A stretch of DNA of 64,000 nucleotides from Bacillus sp. M6-12 (GCF_002860285.1 NZ_PGVF01000031.1:108691-172690); one strand, 5' to 3'. Positions 52,779-63,277 are shown, counted from the stretch's first letter. Numbers and translations are program-made. The notes: generated by a model from the letters alone, not told the origin.

Positions 52779-53717
52779 ATGCAACCTCGTTTTGATATAA
52801 ATTCCGCTCCGCTTGCAGACAACAATAAACGGAGCTGGAGGGTCTGGTATCAGCTTTTGCGGCCCCATACTCTAACAGCGGGATTTGTTCCTGTTCTCAT
52901 TGGGACAGCCCTTGCCATGCAGTCTTATGATATCCACTTTTTATTATTCCTTGCCATGCTTTTTGCCAGCCTGCTCATTCAGGCGGCCACAAATATGTTC
53001 AATGAGTATTACGACTTTAAGCGCGGTCTTGATACCGAAAATTCTGTTGGAATCGGAGGGGCCATTGTCCGTGAAGGAATTACACCCAAAACAGTTATGA
53101 CATTGGCCCTTGCCTTTTATGGAACTGCCCTTTTGCTTGGTGTCTATATTTGTATGGAGACATCCTGGTGGCTTGCAGCAATCGGCTCTATCTGTATGAC
53201 CATTGGATATTTCTATACAGGAGGGCCGGTTCCGATCGCATACACTCCTTTCGGTGAACTTATGGCAGGATTTTTTATGGGTGTTCTGATCATCCTGATC
53301 TCATTCTATATCCAGGCTGGATATGTATCCAGTACTGCTGTTTTAGTTTCTATACCAGTAGCCATACTTGTAGGAGCGATCATGCTCGCGAACAATATAA
53401 GAGACCTTGATGGAGATAAAGAAAATGGCAGAAAAACATTGGCTATTCTTTTTGGACATGAGAAAGCAATATACCTTTTGGCTGGAATGTTTATAGTTTC
53501 GTACTTATGGGTTGTTGGCATGGTGGCTGCAGGTCTTGTATCCCCATTCCTGTTAATTGTGTTTTTAAGCGTACCTAAAGCCGTGAAAGCTACTAAAGGC
53601 TTTATCGGAAAAACAATGCCTAATCAAATGATGCCGGCGATGAAGGCAACCGCACAGACAAACACTGTCTTTGGTTTCCTTCTCTCCATTGGCCTGTTTA
53701 TCAGTTATTTCATCTAA
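52779..53717 (+). CDS. menA: 1,4-dihydroxy-2-naphthoate polyprenyltransferase
   Basis: 312 residues, UbiA-family membrane prenyltransferase with about nine helices. The two Asp-rich sites are NMFNEYYDFKRGLD (about 72-85) and NNIRDLDGDKENGRKT (about 204-219). It prenylates DHNA to demethylmenaquinone. The start at 52779 follows AAGGGAGA; the open frame extends 80 codons further upstream but would cover the promoters and has no homology. Divergent from menF. Confidence 0.93.
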   Translation: MQPRFDINSAPLADNNKRSWRVWYQLLRPHTLTAGFVPVLIGTALAMQSYDIHFLLFLAMLFASLLIQAATNMFNEYYDFKRGLDTENSVGIGGAIVREGITPKTVMTLALAFYGTALLLGVYICMETSWWLAAIGSICMTIGYFYTGGPVPIAYTPFGELMAGFFMGVLIILISFYIQAGYVSSTAVLVSIPVAILVGAIMLANNIRDLDGDKENGRKTLAILFGHEKAIYLLAGMFIVSYLWVVGMVAAGLVSPFLLIVFLSVPKAVKATKGFIGKTMPNQMMPAMKATAQTNTVFGFLLSIGLFISYFI

Positions 53718-53775
53718 AAGCTGCTCCCAATTCCCTTCTATGGTTTTTTCATGAATAGAAGCTCTATACGCCCGT

Positions 53776-53811
53776 AAAAAACCTTGCCATGAAAGTATGG
53801 CAAGGTTTTTT
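53776..53811 (+). terminator. Terminator of menA
   Basis: AAAAACCTTGCCAT pairs exactly with ATGGCAAGGTTTTT around a six-base loop. Confidence 0.92.
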
Positions 53812-53958
53812 CATGTGCAGACCTGCTTTGGTTTTGTCACTGGCTGTTTTTACTTGTTTCCCTGTTTCTTTTTGCGGGTAATGTTACAGCATAACCGCAA
53901 ATTTAAATGTGCTAAGAAAAATCTATAACTTTATATATTAAGAAATGAGGGAGAAAAA

Positions 53959-54705
53959 ATGCCAACAAAAGAGGAAATCCAAACTATAAAAAAAGAACTG
54001 CTTTCGCAAAAGGAAGAATTGGAGATGATAAGAAAAGAGCGCCAATTCGATGAAAAGGAAACCGATTCAGTAGGTGAACTTACCTCTTTAGACAACCATC
54101 CAGCTGATCTTGGTACAGAGCTTACTGAAAGGGAAATAGACCTTGCTCTTAACAACCATGCTGAAAGTGGGCTTGCTAAAGTACATCTGGCACTAGAGGC
54201 AATCGAGGAGGGGACTTATGGTATATGCCGCGAATGCGGGAAGGAGATACCGTTTGAACGCCTGGAGATTATCCCAACCGCTTTACACTGTGTCGATCAT
54301 ACTCCTGAGCGGATCCCTCCTGCTTCAGGCCGTCCTGTCGAGGAGGAGGGATTAGAACCACCTCACCTCGATTCATTTGAGCGCAGGAGAGATTCAGACA
54401 TCGTTGATAGTAAAGATAGCTTTGCTGAAGTTGCCCGATATGGGACTTCTGAAACCCCAGGAGATTATGTAGCCGATCTCGACAGCTATGATCATATTTA
54501 CAATAAAGACGAAGATGATAACCATGATGGCTATACGGAATCGATAGAAAGCTTTATTGGAACCGATATTAAAGGCAACGGCAGAAGCATGTACCCTTCA
54601 GAGCGCAAGGATGAATACAAACAAGAATTAGATGACGAGAATCTTGAAGCCCCGTTCGGCAATGTGCCATATAAAAAGTCTGATGGTTATGTCGATAAAA
54701 AGTAG
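53959..54705 (+). CDS. yteA: YteA-family TraR/DksA-type zinc-finger protein
   Basis: 248 residues. A coiled-coil N-terminus (1-85) leads to a DksA-like zinc finger: Cys90 and Cys93 (CREC), then Cys111 and His114 (HCVDH), so the fourth ligand is probably His instead of Cys. A long acidic tail (120-248), rich in Asp, Glu and Tyr, follows. The YteA family is found in spore formers; role unknown, possibly RNA-polymerase binding by analogy with DksA. GAGGGAG precedes the ATG. Confidence 0.85.
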   Translation: MPTKEEIQTIKKELLSQKEELEMIRKERQFDEKETDSVGELTSLDNHPADLGTELTEREIDLALNNHAESGLAKVHLALEAIEEGTYGICRECGKEIPFERLEIIPTALHCVDHTPERIPPASGRPVEEEGLEPPHLDSFERRRDSDIVDSKDSFAEVARYGTSETPGDYVADLDSYDHIYNKDEDDNHDGYTESIESFIGTDIKGNGRSMYPSERKDEYKQELDDENLEAPFGNVPYKKSDGYVDKK

Positions 54706-54877
54706 TTTATAGACCCCTTTTACTCTCAGACTTTAGCTGGAAATACGGATAAATAATTAGCATATGCTAATACAATAGATGCGGTGTTGAGCGAAACTTT
54801 CTAAGAGATTTTAAATTTTTTATTTAATTAATTTTACGACGAACTATCGGCGCAGCCCCCTTTTTCTTCAGAAAAAT

Positions 54878-54907
54878 AAACCCTTACGCATTTGGTAAGG
54901 GTTTTAG
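54878..54907 (-). terminator. Terminator of the glycogen operon
   Basis: AAACCCTTAC pairs with GTAAGGGTTT around a short loop, with T residues after it on the minus strand. Confidence 0.8.
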
Positions 54908-54919
54908 TTTTGAAACGAT

Positions 54920-57331
54920 TTATTTATAAGAAGTCAATTTTACTTTTTGGATATTCCATATTTCCTCAGCATATTCCTGAATCGTCCGATCGCTTGAAAA
55001 ATACCCAGACTGGGCGATATTAACAATGCTCATTTTCATCCACCTGTCCCTATCTACGAAGGCTTCCGCTACTTTTTCATGAGCCTCGGCATAAGATGCA
55101 AAGTCACGAAGGACAAAGTACTGGTCATTCTCAACCAATAAGGAATCATTAATAGCTTCAAACTGGCCGAATGCATCAGGAAAGAATCCATTTACTAATT
55201 GATCAATGACTTGTCTAATACGTTTATCATGATGGTAATACTCTCTTGCCCTGTAATCACCATTTAGATAATAACGAAGCACTTCTTCAGCCTTCAGCCC
55301 GAAGATAAACATATTTTCATCGCCGACCCGTTCCAGAATTTCAACATTTGCTCCATCCAAGGTTCCCAAAGTAATGGCACCATTCATCATAAACTTCATA
55401 TTTCCAGTACCTGAGGCCTCTTTACCTGCAGTAGAAATCTGCTCGCTGACATCGGTGGCCGGAAATACCTGTTCAGCAAGAGAAACGCGATAATTCTCCA
55501 AAAAGACAACCTGAACATATTTGTTGACTTTTGGATCATTGTTAACCAATTCTGCCGTAGCATTTATAAGTTTAATAATTTTTTTCGCGTAATAATAACC
55601 CGGTGAAGCCTTCGCTCCAAAGATAAACGTTCTCGGATACGGCTGAAAGCTGCTGTCCTCTTTTATCCTGTTGTATAAATGGATTATATGCAGCACATTT
55701 AGCAGCTGTCGTTTATAAGCATGCAGCCGTTTAACCTGCACATCAAAAATCGAATCCAGGTTAACTTTTAATCCGGATTGCAGTTCAATCCGCTTAGCAA
55801 GGGTCTCCTTTTTTTGCTGCTTTATATCTTTTAGCTTACCGGCAAAAGATTTATCATCCTTAAAGGCCTCCAGCTCACTCAGCAATATTGGGTTTTTAAT
55901 CCAATCCTCGCCGATGGACTCATTAATCAGCCCTGTGAGTTCCGGATTGGACTTAAGCAGCCATCTGCGATGGGTGATACCATTTGTTTTATTGTTGAAC
56001 TTCTCAGGAAAGACCTCAAAGAATTGGTTCATTTCCCTGGTTTTTAATATTTCGGTATGAAGTTCAGCCACTCCGTTTACACTAAAACTTCCGGCAATAG
56101 CAATATGAGCCATCTTGATTTGATCATGGGCAATGATCGCCATTTCCTCAATCCGGTTCCAATCCCCCGGATATTCTTCCCAAAGCTGCCGGCAGAAACG
56201 TTCGTTTATTTCTTCTACAATCATGTAAATCCTCGGCAAAAGCGGTTTGAATATCCGAATCGGCCACTTTTCAAGCGCTTCCGATAATGTCGTATGATTC
56301 GTATAGGATATTGTCCTTACGGTAATATCCCAGGCTTCTTCCCAGCCCAGTTTTTCTTCATCAATTAATATTCTCATTAATTCAGGGATGGCGAGGACAG
56401 GGTGGGTATCATTAATATGTATCCCAATTTTTTCAGGAAGATCCTGAATTCGGGGAAACTTCTTTTTAACTGACCTGATTATGGAATGCAGGCTTGCCGA
56501 AACAAGGAAGTACTGCTGCTTCAAACGAAGGATTTTCCCTTCATCATGCGTGTCGTCCGGATAAAGAAACTCACTGACAGCTTCTGTCTCCTTCTTATAC
56601 TGAAGTACATCCTTATGAATCGGGAAAGGTGAGGGTTCTGCACTCCAAAGCCTTAACGTATTGACTGTTTCTGTATGATAGCCGACAACAGGCATATCGT
56701 AAGGGACAGCCATAACCGTTACGGCTTCCACATGGCGAAAGTTAAGCCGGCCATTATTCATATACGCTTCTACCTTCCCCCAGAATGGGACCTCAACAGC
56801 TAAATCAGACTTTCTAACCTCCCAAACATGCCCATGCCGCAGCCACTGCTCAGGGAGTTCAACCTGAAAGCCATCAACGATCTTTTGTTCAAACAAACCA
56901 TGCTTATAGCGTATGCCGCTTCCATGCCCTGGCAGATTAAGAGAAGCGAGTGAATCCAGGAAGCAAGCAGCAAGCCGTCCAAGGCCCCCATTCCCGAGCC
57001 CTGCATCTGATTCTACTTCTTCAATTTCGTCCAATGAAATCCCCAGCTCTTCTAACCCTTCCTTTACAACCCCGGTTATTCGAAGATTCAATAGATTGCT
57101 GCTGAGCAGTCTTCCCAGCAGAAATTCAATTGAAAAATAATAGATTTGCTTCGTTTTAGAAGAACGGTATAATTCGTTTGTTTTTATCCAATTTTCGCTT
57201 ATATATTCCCTGACCATCTGGCCGAGAGTCTGAAACTGGTCTTCCTTGGAGGTTTCCTCGAAGCTTTTTCCATACGTCATCTCCAGCTTTTTAATAAAAG
57301 ATTGTTTAAATTCTTCTTTATTAGAAAACAT
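54920..57331 (-). CDS. glgP: Glycogen phosphorylase
   Basis: 803 residues, full length. The pyridoxal-phosphate lysine lies in GKEASGTGNMKFMMNGA (about 628-644), and the conserved GLGNGGLGRLAACFLDS stretch is near residue 100. It releases glucose-1-phosphate from glycogen. The ATG at 57331 follows AGGAGTG; it overlaps glgA by 11 bp. Last gene of the glg operon. Confidence 0.95.
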   Translation of the reverse strand: MFSNKEEFKQSFIKKLEMTYGKSFEETSKEDQFQTLGQMVREYISENWIKTNELYRSSKTKQIYYFSIEFLLGRLLSSNLLNLRITGVVKEGLEELGISLDEIEEVESDAGLGNGGLGRLAACFLDSLASLNLPGHGSGIRYKHGLFEQKIVDGFQVELPEQWLRHGHVWEVRKSDLAVEVPFWGKVEAYMNNGRLNFRHVEAVTVMAVPYDMPVVGYHTETVNTLRLWSAEPSPFPIHKDVLQYKKETEAVSEFLYPDDTHDEGKILRLKQQYFLVSASLHSIIRSVKKKFPRIQDLPEKIGIHINDTHPVLAIPELMRILIDEEKLGWEEAWDITVRTISYTNHTTLSEALEKWPIRIFKPLLPRIYMIVEEINERFCRQLWEEYPGDWNRIEEMAIIAHDQIKMAHIAIAGSFSVNGVAELHTEILKTREMNQFFEVFPEKFNNKTNGITHRRWLLKSNPELTGLINESIGEDWIKNPILLSELEAFKDDKSFAGKLKDIKQQKKETLAKRIELQSGLKVNLDSIFDVQVKRLHAYKRQLLNVLHIIHLYNRIKEDSSFQPYPRTFIFGAKASPGYYYAKKIIKLINATAELVNNDPKVNKYVQVVFLENYRVSLAEQVFPATDVSEQISTAGKEASGTGNMKFMMNGAITLGTLDGANVEILERVGDENMFIFGLKAEEVLRYYLNGDYRAREYYHHDKRIRQVIDQLVNGFFPDAFGQFEAINDSLLVENDQYFVLRDFASYAEAHEKVAEAFVDRDRWMKMSIVNIAQSGYFSSDRTIQEYAEEIWNIQKVKLTSYK

Positions 57332-58775
57332 GGCTTTCACTCCTGCTTCCCAGGCCAGCATACAGGGAATTGTATTTAAAAGCAGACTGCGCCCAGCTAT
57401 TATCCTGTTCCATTGCCCGCTTCAAAAGTGTTTTCCAAATGGTTTTATTATGATAATAATGAATCGCTCTCCGAATCGTAAAAAGCATATCATGAGCATT
57501 AAAATTCGTGAATGAAAATCCGTTTCCTTCCCCTGTATCCTCACGGAAGGCAGTGACTGTATCATTAAGTCCGCCAGTTTCCCTTACAACCGGAATAGCG
57601 CCGTAGCGCATGGCTATTAACTGTCCCAAACCGCAGGGTTCAAACTGGGAAGGCATTAAAAACAAGTCTGCTCCTGCGTAAATTTTATGGGCCAAGCGTT
57701 CATCGAATCCAATTTGCACTCTCAGCTTCTCAGGGTACTGGGCAGCCATCTCACGAAAGAAATTTTCAAACTCCCTGTCCCCTGTCCCAAGGACAATCAT
57801 CTGTATGTCTTCCTCCATTATTTCGTGCAATACCGCTTGAACCAGATCAAGGCCTTTTTGCTTTGTTAATCTTGTCACCATTGCAATTAGTGGTTTATTA
57901 GCTATTTCGGGGAGACCAAAATGTTTTTGGATAGCTGCTTTATTCTTTGCTTTTCCTGCCGGCTTTTGAGAACTGAAGTTTGCTGCTAGGAACGAGTCTT
58001 TTTCAGGATTGTACACCTCATCGTCAATTCCATTGAGAATCCCTGTAAGGTCTTTTTTTCGATACCGAAGCAGACTATCCAGCCTCTCTCCGAAATACGG
58101 GGTTTGTATTTCAGACGTATAGGTAGGGCTGACTGTTGTGATAAAATCGGAAGCAACTAACGCAGCTTTCATAAAATTGACATTACCATAGAACTCGAGC
58201 TGTTCCGGATGAAAGTAATAATCACTGACGCCAAGCACTTCACCAAGAATTTCACGAGGAAAAATCCCTTGGAATTGCAGATTATGAATTGTAAAAACAT
58301 TTTTGATATGGCCATAACCCGCTCGCCGCTGGTACTCAGTTTTATATAAAAACGGTATCATGCCTGTGTGCCAGTCGTGGCAATGCAAAACATCAGGAAT
58401 AAAATTAACCTTCTCCAGCATTTCGAGCACAGCCCTGCAAAAAAAGGAGAACCTTTCTCCATCGTCATAATGTCCATACAGGCTGCTGCCTCTTTTAAAA
58501 TAATATTCATTATCGATAAAATAATAGATTAAGCCATCACTCTCAAGCACTTCAATCCCGCAGTACTGCGATCTCCATCCGACCTGAACGGTATACTCTG
58601 CCTTTTTTTCCATTTCAGAACGAAAATGTTCAGGGATGGAGCCATATTTAGGCATTACGACCCTAACATCGGTCCCCTGCTTCTTCAGTTCTTTTGGCAG
58701 TGAACCCGCTACATCAGCAAGGCCTCCTGACTTCTCAAAGGGAACGCATTCTGAAACGACAAACAATACTTTCAC
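57321..58775 (-). CDS. glgA: Glycogen synthase (ADP-glucose)
   Basis: 484 residues, GT5 family. The ADP-glucose-binding motif KSGGLADV (residues 15-22) and the C-terminal EPCGLGQL site (Glu catalytic region) are intact. It extends alpha-1,4 chains. The start is GTG, overlapping the glgD stop by 4 bp; it overlaps glgP by 11 bp. Confidence 0.95.
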   Translation of the reverse strand: MKVLFVVSECVPFEKSGGLADVAGSLPKELKKQGTDVRVVMPKYGSIPEHFRSEMEKKAEYTVQVGWRSQYCGIEVLESDGLIYYFIDNEYYFKRGSSLYGHYDDGERFSFFCRAVLEMLEKVNFIPDVLHCHDWHTGMIPFLYKTEYQRRAGYGHIKNVFTIHNLQFQGIFPREILGEVLGVSDYYFHPEQLEFYGNVNFMKAALVASDFITTVSPTYTSEIQTPYFGERLDSLLRYRKKDLTGILNGIDDEVYNPEKDSFLAANFSSQKPAGKAKNKAAIQKHFGLPEIANKPLIAMVTRLTKQKGLDLVQAVLHEIMEEDIQMIVLGTGDREFENFFREMAAQYPEKLRVQIGFDERLAHKIYAGADLFLMPSQFEPCGLGQLIAMRYGAIPVVRETGGLNDTVTAFREDTGEGNGFSFTNFNAHDMLFTIRRAIHYYHNKTIWKTLLKRAMEQDNSWAQSAFKYNSLYAGLGSRSESHVF

Positions 58776-59806
58776 GACTGCATCAACTCTCCCTGCACGA
58801 CTCCCTTTTTTATTACAATCGGACTGGTATATGCTTCAGAAACGAGCACCGTATTATCCGTAATTTTCACGTCTTTATCAAGGATTACCGAATCAAGCTG
58901 ACAATTTTCTCCTATAACTGACTTTTGCATGATGATACAGTTCTTTATGACAGTGCCTTTTCCGATTTTTACTGATCTGGAAATGATGCTGTTTTCCACA
59001 TGTCCCTCAATCACGCAGCCGTTCGCAATCATGGAGTTCTTTACAGTAGCTCCTTTTTTATAATTGGTTGGCGGCTCATCCTTCACTTTAGTGAAAATCG
59101 GATTATCCTTTCTGAAGAGGTCATGCCATTTGCTTTGATTTAAAAGCTCCATACTCGACTTAAAATACTTTTCAATAGAATCGATCTGCGCTGCATATCC
59201 TGTGTATTCATAGGTACAGAAAGTGTAACGGGGATCCCCGCTCTCTATGACGTCTTTGATGCTGCGATAACCCGTATTATCTTTATCCTTTACCAGGTCA
59301 ATAAGAAGATCCTTTTTCAATAAATAGATTTCCATCGGCTGGCCCATCTGATGAATTTCTGTAATGTCGCAGCTATTCTGAATATGCCTCTCAAGGGCTG
59401 CCTTGAAATCCATATTCAGCACGGAATAACAGTTTGCTACTAAAGCATACTCTTCTCTGCTACGGTTAAAATAGCTCATATGGCTGTCAAAATGGTGAAA
59501 TGATCCGACCATTTCTTCAGGTAAGTCCAGGACCGGAGCCGGGAAAAAGAAAAGCCCATCCCGCTTTCGGTTTAAATCCCAATTCTTTCCTGACCCTAAG
59601 TGATCCATAAGAGACCGGTAATTGTGTTTAGGGAAAACTCCCACACTAGAGATGCCTGAGTTAACCATGCTTGAAAGAACGAAATCGATCAGCCGGTACC
59701 TCCCACCAAACGGAAGAGCAGCAAGTGTCCTATGTTGTATCAAGTCCCTAAGGGGTTCATGAAAGGTTGTAGCATCGATTACTCCTAGCATCCTCTTGTT
59801 ATTCAT
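58772..59806 (-). CDS. glgD: GlgD subunit of glucose-1-phosphate adenylyltransferase
   Basis: 344 residues, a GlgC paralogue with nucleotidyltransferase-like fold and C-terminal hexapeptide beta helix (VENSIISRSVKIGKGTVIKN). The catalytic GGxGxRL loop of GlgC is lost: the N-terminus reads HRTLAALPFGGRYRLIDF. In Bacillus, GlgD boosts GlgC as a heterotetramer. It starts 43 bp after glgC with GAGGAAG upstream. Confidence 0.93.
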   Translation of the reverse strand: MNNKRMLGVIDATTFHEPLRDLIQHRTLAALPFGGRYRLIDFVLSSMVNSGISSVGVFPKHNYRSLMDHLGSGKNWDLNRKRDGLFFFPAPVLDLPEEMVGSFHHFDSHMSYFNRSREEYALVANCYSVLNMDFKAALERHIQNSCDITEIHQMGQPMEIYLLKKDLLIDLVKDKDNTGYRSIKDVIESGDPRYTFCTYEYTGYAAQIDSIEKYFKSSMELLNQSKWHDLFRKDNPIFTKVKDEPPTNYKKGATVKNSMIANGCVIEGHVENSIISRSVKIGKGTVIKNCIIMQKSVIGENCQLDSVILDKDVKITDNTVLVSEAYTSPIVIKKGVVQGELMQS

Positions 59807-59849
59807 GGTTATCTATCTTCCTCTCCGTGATTATCTATATTAACTGTGT

Positions 59850-61001
59850 TTAATTACTGTTATTTATTAATTGGCAATATTCTTCTGGCCCCAATACGAT
59901 TTTTTCTTTTCCCTCTTCCGGCCGGATAATCGTTCCTGCAGGTACTCTTGAGTTGGGTGGTATAATGGCACGTTCAATTATGACATTTTCCTCAATAACC
60001 GCATCAGACATGATGACTGATTCAGATATTTGTGAATGGCGCCCGACTGTAACGCCCTGGAAAAGCACAGATTTCTCAACCTTCCCTTCCACCATGCACC
60101 CTTCATTAATCAGCGACTCTTCAACCTTTGCATAAGGGGCAATATACTGAGGAGGCTGATTTGGATTTACCGAATAGATTCTCCATGAATGGTCGAATAA
60201 ATCAAGCTCGCATTTCTCATCAAGCAGGTCCATGTTAGCCTCCCAAAGGCTTTCTACCGTTCCTACATCCTTCCAATAACCCTTAAATGGATAGGCCATA
60301 AGCTTCTTTTCATCTTCCAGGAGCATCGGGATAATATCCTTTCCAAAATCCCTGCTTGAATCTGGATTTAGTGCATCTTTTTCCAGATATTCCTTTAGAA
60401 CCTCCCATTTAAAAATATAGATCCCCATTGAGGCCAGGTTGCTCTTTGGCTGTTTAGGCTTCTCGTCAAACTCGATAATTTCCTGATCGCTATTTGTGTT
60501 CATAATCCCGAACCGGCTTGCCTCATACCAGGGAACCTCGATAACAGAGATCGTGACATCAGCTTCCTTTTCCTCATGAAAGCTGAGCATTAGATCATAG
60601 TCCATTTTATAAATATGGTCTCCTGAAAGAATCAGAACATATTCCGGATTATAGCTTTCAATATAATTCAAATTTTGATAAATGGCGCTCGCTGTTCCTG
60701 TATACCACTTAACCTCAGATGACTCTGCATAGGGGGGAAGCACTGTAACTCCTCCATTTTTGCGGTCCAGATCCCATGCGCTGCCAATTCCAATATAAGT
60801 ATTAAGAACAAGCGGCTGATACTGCGTTAAGACCCCAACAGTATCTATCCCTGAATTCGTGCAATTGCTCAACGTAAAATCAATAATCCTGTATTTCCCT
60901 CCAAAAGGTACTGCCGGTTTTGCAAGGTTTTTCGTTAAAGAATTAAGCCTGCTTCCCTTTCCCCCCGCCAATAACATTGCTACGCATTTTGTCTTTACCA
61001 T
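59850..61001 (-). CDS. glgC: Glucose-1-phosphate adenylyltransferase, catalytic subunit
   Basis: 383 residues. The pyrophosphorylase signature LLAGGKGSRLNSLTKNLAKP (about 10-29) and PFGGKYRIIDFTLSNC are complete, followed by the GDHIYKMDY metal-binding motif and a hexapeptide C-terminus. It makes ADP-glucose. The ATG at 61001 follows AAAGGGGC. The start lies 59 bp inside glgB, an unusually long overlap. Confidence 0.94.
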   Translation of the reverse strand: MVKTKCVAMLLAGGKGSRLNSLTKNLAKPAVPFGGKYRIIDFTLSNCTNSGIDTVGVLTQYQPLVLNTYIGIGSAWDLDRKNGGVTVLPPYAESSEVKWYTGTASAIYQNLNYIESYNPEYVLILSGDHIYKMDYDLMLSFHEEKEADVTISVIEVPWYEASRFGIMNTNSDQEIIEFDEKPKQPKSNLASMGIYIFKWEVLKEYLEKDALNPDSSRDFGKDIIPMLLEDEKKLMAYPFKGYWKDVGTVESLWEANMDLLDEKCELDLFDHSWRIYSVNPNQPPQYIAPYAKVEESLINEGCMVEGKVEKSVLFQGVTVGRHSQISESVIMSDAVIEENVIIERAIIPPNSRVPAGTIIRPEEGKEKIVLGPEEYCQLINNSN

Positions 61002-62880
61002 TTTGCTCTTGCCCCTTTCTTTTTTGGACTGGCCGAAGAATTGAAATTCCGTATGGCGGTACATTCATTGTTATATAAAAAGGGTTTCCATGATAGACTC
61101 CCTCATGGCTCTTTATGACCTTCTTGTTTACGTGTCCGCTGCCCCCGAAATCTGCCCGATCAGAATTTAATACCTCTCTGTATTCTCGTTTCTGTGGAAC
61201 ACCAATCTTATAATCGCTGTATGCATGATTTCTAAAGTTGCATACAATTACAAGGAAATCTTCTTCCTTTTTTCCCCTTCGGATAAACGACAGAACTGAT
61301 TGCTGATTATTGTGAACATCAATCCATTGAAACCCTGAAGGATCATTGTCCAGCTCATATAAGGCTTTAGATCTTTTATAAAAAAATAACAACTCTTTAG
61401 TGTATGCATCCATTTTTTGATGCATTCCATATTCAAGCAAATTCCAGTCAAGCTGTTCTTTATCCTTCCATTCCGCAAATTGGCCGAACTCCCCGCCCAT
61501 GAACAAGAGCTTCTTTCCGGGATGAGCCATCATATATCCATAAAGAAGGCGCAGCTGTGAAAACTTCTCCTCATATTGGCCCGGCATTTTATCCAGCAGC
61601 GATTTCTTGCCATGTACCACTTCATCATGGGAAAGAGGCAAAATAAAGTTTTCCGAAAAAGCATACATTAAAGAAAATGTGAGCTTATGGTGAAGGCTAG
61701 AACGCAAGTCAGGAGGGGCCTCCATGTAAGTAAGCACATCATTCATCCATCCCATATTCCATTTATAGTCAAAACCAAGTCCGCCATATCCAGCTCTTGA
61801 AGTGACATTTGGCCAGTCAGTTGAATCTTCAGCCATCATTAAAAAATTCGGGTTGTATTGTTTCACAGTTTCATTTAGCTTTTGCAGGAATGAGATAGCA
61901 TATGGATTTTCGTATCCTCCATCCCCACCTGGCCAAAATATAATATTGGCAACAGCATCAACACGAAAACCATCGATGTGAAAATGCTCAATCCAATACC
62001 TTGCATTAGAAATTAGGAAGCTTTGAACTTCTGTTTTCCCGAGGTCAAAATTGGCAGTTCCCCAAACCAAATTTTCCCTATGCTGTTGGTCACGGTATTC
62101 ATAGAGAGGTTTTCCATCAAACATATACAGCCCGTGTGCGTCCTTACAAAAATGGCCTGGGACCCAATCAAGAATGACGCCGATACCGCTTTGATGGCAG
62201 CGGTCTATAAAATACATGAAGTCTTGCGGAGTGCCGTAACGGCTAGTGGGGGCAAAATAGCCTGTCCCTTGGTAACCCCATGAGAGGTCAAATGGGTGTT
62301 CTATCAGAGGGAGAATTTCAATAAAGTTAAATCCCCGTTCCTTAACATATGGAATAATTTCATCAGCCATCTCCCGGTAAGAATAAAGAATTCCATCCTT
62401 TTTAAGCTTCCATGAACCAAAATGCAATTCGTAAATCGCAATAGGGCTTGAGGATGTTTCAGACTTCTTCTTCCGTTGCCAATGTCTGTCCTGCCACACA
62501 TAACCATCTAAGGAATGAACAATGGAAGCTGTGTTTGGCCGTAATTCTGCATAGCATGCATAAGGATCTGCTTTAAGAAAAGTCTTTCCATCCTCGGATT
62601 CTATTTCATATTTATATAGAGCCCCCGTTGCATTAAAAGGAACAGTTATAAACCAAATACCTTCATTATTAATACGAGTCAAATCATACCCTTCTGGATC
62701 CCAAGAATTAAAGCTCCCTGTCAGCCTTATTTTTCTGGCATGCGGGGCCCAGACACAGAATCGGGTATGAACCGTTCCTCCGTTTTCAACCAAGTGGCTG
62801 CCAAATAGGTTGTAAGCCTCGTTCAGGTTCCCTTCATGGAAAAGATGTATTTCATAATCTGTAGGAAAACCTTGTACCAA
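60943..62880 (-). CDS. glgB: Glycogen-branching enzyme
   Basis: 645 residues, GH13 with N-terminal CBM48 domain (about 20-105). Catalytic residues lie in DGFRVDAVAN (Asp nucleophile about 308), MAEDSTDWP (Glu about 350) and LSHDEVVHGKKSLL (Asp about 419). It makes alpha-1,6 branches. The start is taken as TTG at 62880, because AGGAG lies 8 bp before it; a GTG three codons earlier abuts the same ribosome site. The last 28 residues (after SILRPVQ) are a basic Lys/Gly-rich tail encoded within the glgC overlap. First gene of the operon. Confidence 0.94.
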   Translation of the reverse strand: MVQGFPTDYEIHLFHEGNLNEAYNLFGSHLVENGGTVHTRFCVWAPHARKIRLTGSFNSWDPEGYDLTRINNEGIWFITVPFNATGALYKYEIESEDGKTFLKADPYACYAELRPNTASIVHSLDGYVWQDRHWQRKKKSETSSSPIAIYELHFGSWKLKKDGILYSYREMADEIIPYVKERGFNFIEILPLIEHPFDLSWGYQGTGYFAPTSRYGTPQDFMYFIDRCHQSGIGVILDWVPGHFCKDAHGLYMFDGKPLYEYRDQQHRENLVWGTANFDLGKTEVQSFLISNARYWIEHFHIDGFRVDAVANIIFWPGGDGGYENPYAISFLQKLNETVKQYNPNFLMMAEDSTDWPNVTSRAGYGGLGFDYKWNMGWMNDVLTYMEAPPDLRSSLHHKLTFSLMYAFSENFILPLSHDEVVHGKKSLLDKMPGQYEEKFSQLRLLYGYMMAHPGKKLLFMGGEFGQFAEWKDKEQLDWNLLEYGMHQKMDAYTKELLFFYKRSKALYELDNDPSGFQWIDVHNNQQSVLSFIRRGKKEEDFLVIVCNFRNHAYSDYKIGVPQKREYREVLNSDRADFGGSGHVNKKVIKSHEGVYHGNPFYITMNVPPYGISILRPVQKRKGQEQNGKDKMRSNVIGGGKGKQA

Positions 62881-63277
62881 TGTGTCCACTCCTGTCTCAT
62901 CTAATAGGCTTCTATTTTATTTGATTCTCTATTTTTATTATTATTCCTGTATGAATCTTAATAATTTTCTAAAACTTATTCGACAAATTTTTCAAGCACA
63001 CTCCGAATTTTTCATGTTTTTAAAAAGGTTTCCTCCCATTAAAAGCTATATTTGTATATAAACTCACAGTGTTATTGCTATATGAAAAAAGTAATAACAA
63101 GATGCTACAACGAAAACAGACCGATAATTCAACATAATTATATACCCGTTACTTCTTAATCATAAACCCTTACGAAGGAAGGAAATAAGAGAGTTTTGTC
63201 GAACTGAGGACTATTTTTAGAAATAGTATGCCAAAGCTAAGTGGGTTTCCTACATTTACAGAAATAAAAAAGAACGC
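62881..63277. other. Gene-free region between glgB and the tRNA cluster
   Basis: About 400 bp of A/T-rich DNA with no credible ORF. It should hold the glg promoter. CATACAGG (minus strand, 62953-62946) weakly resembles a sigma-E -10 element, but no matching -35 was found. Confidence 0.5.
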
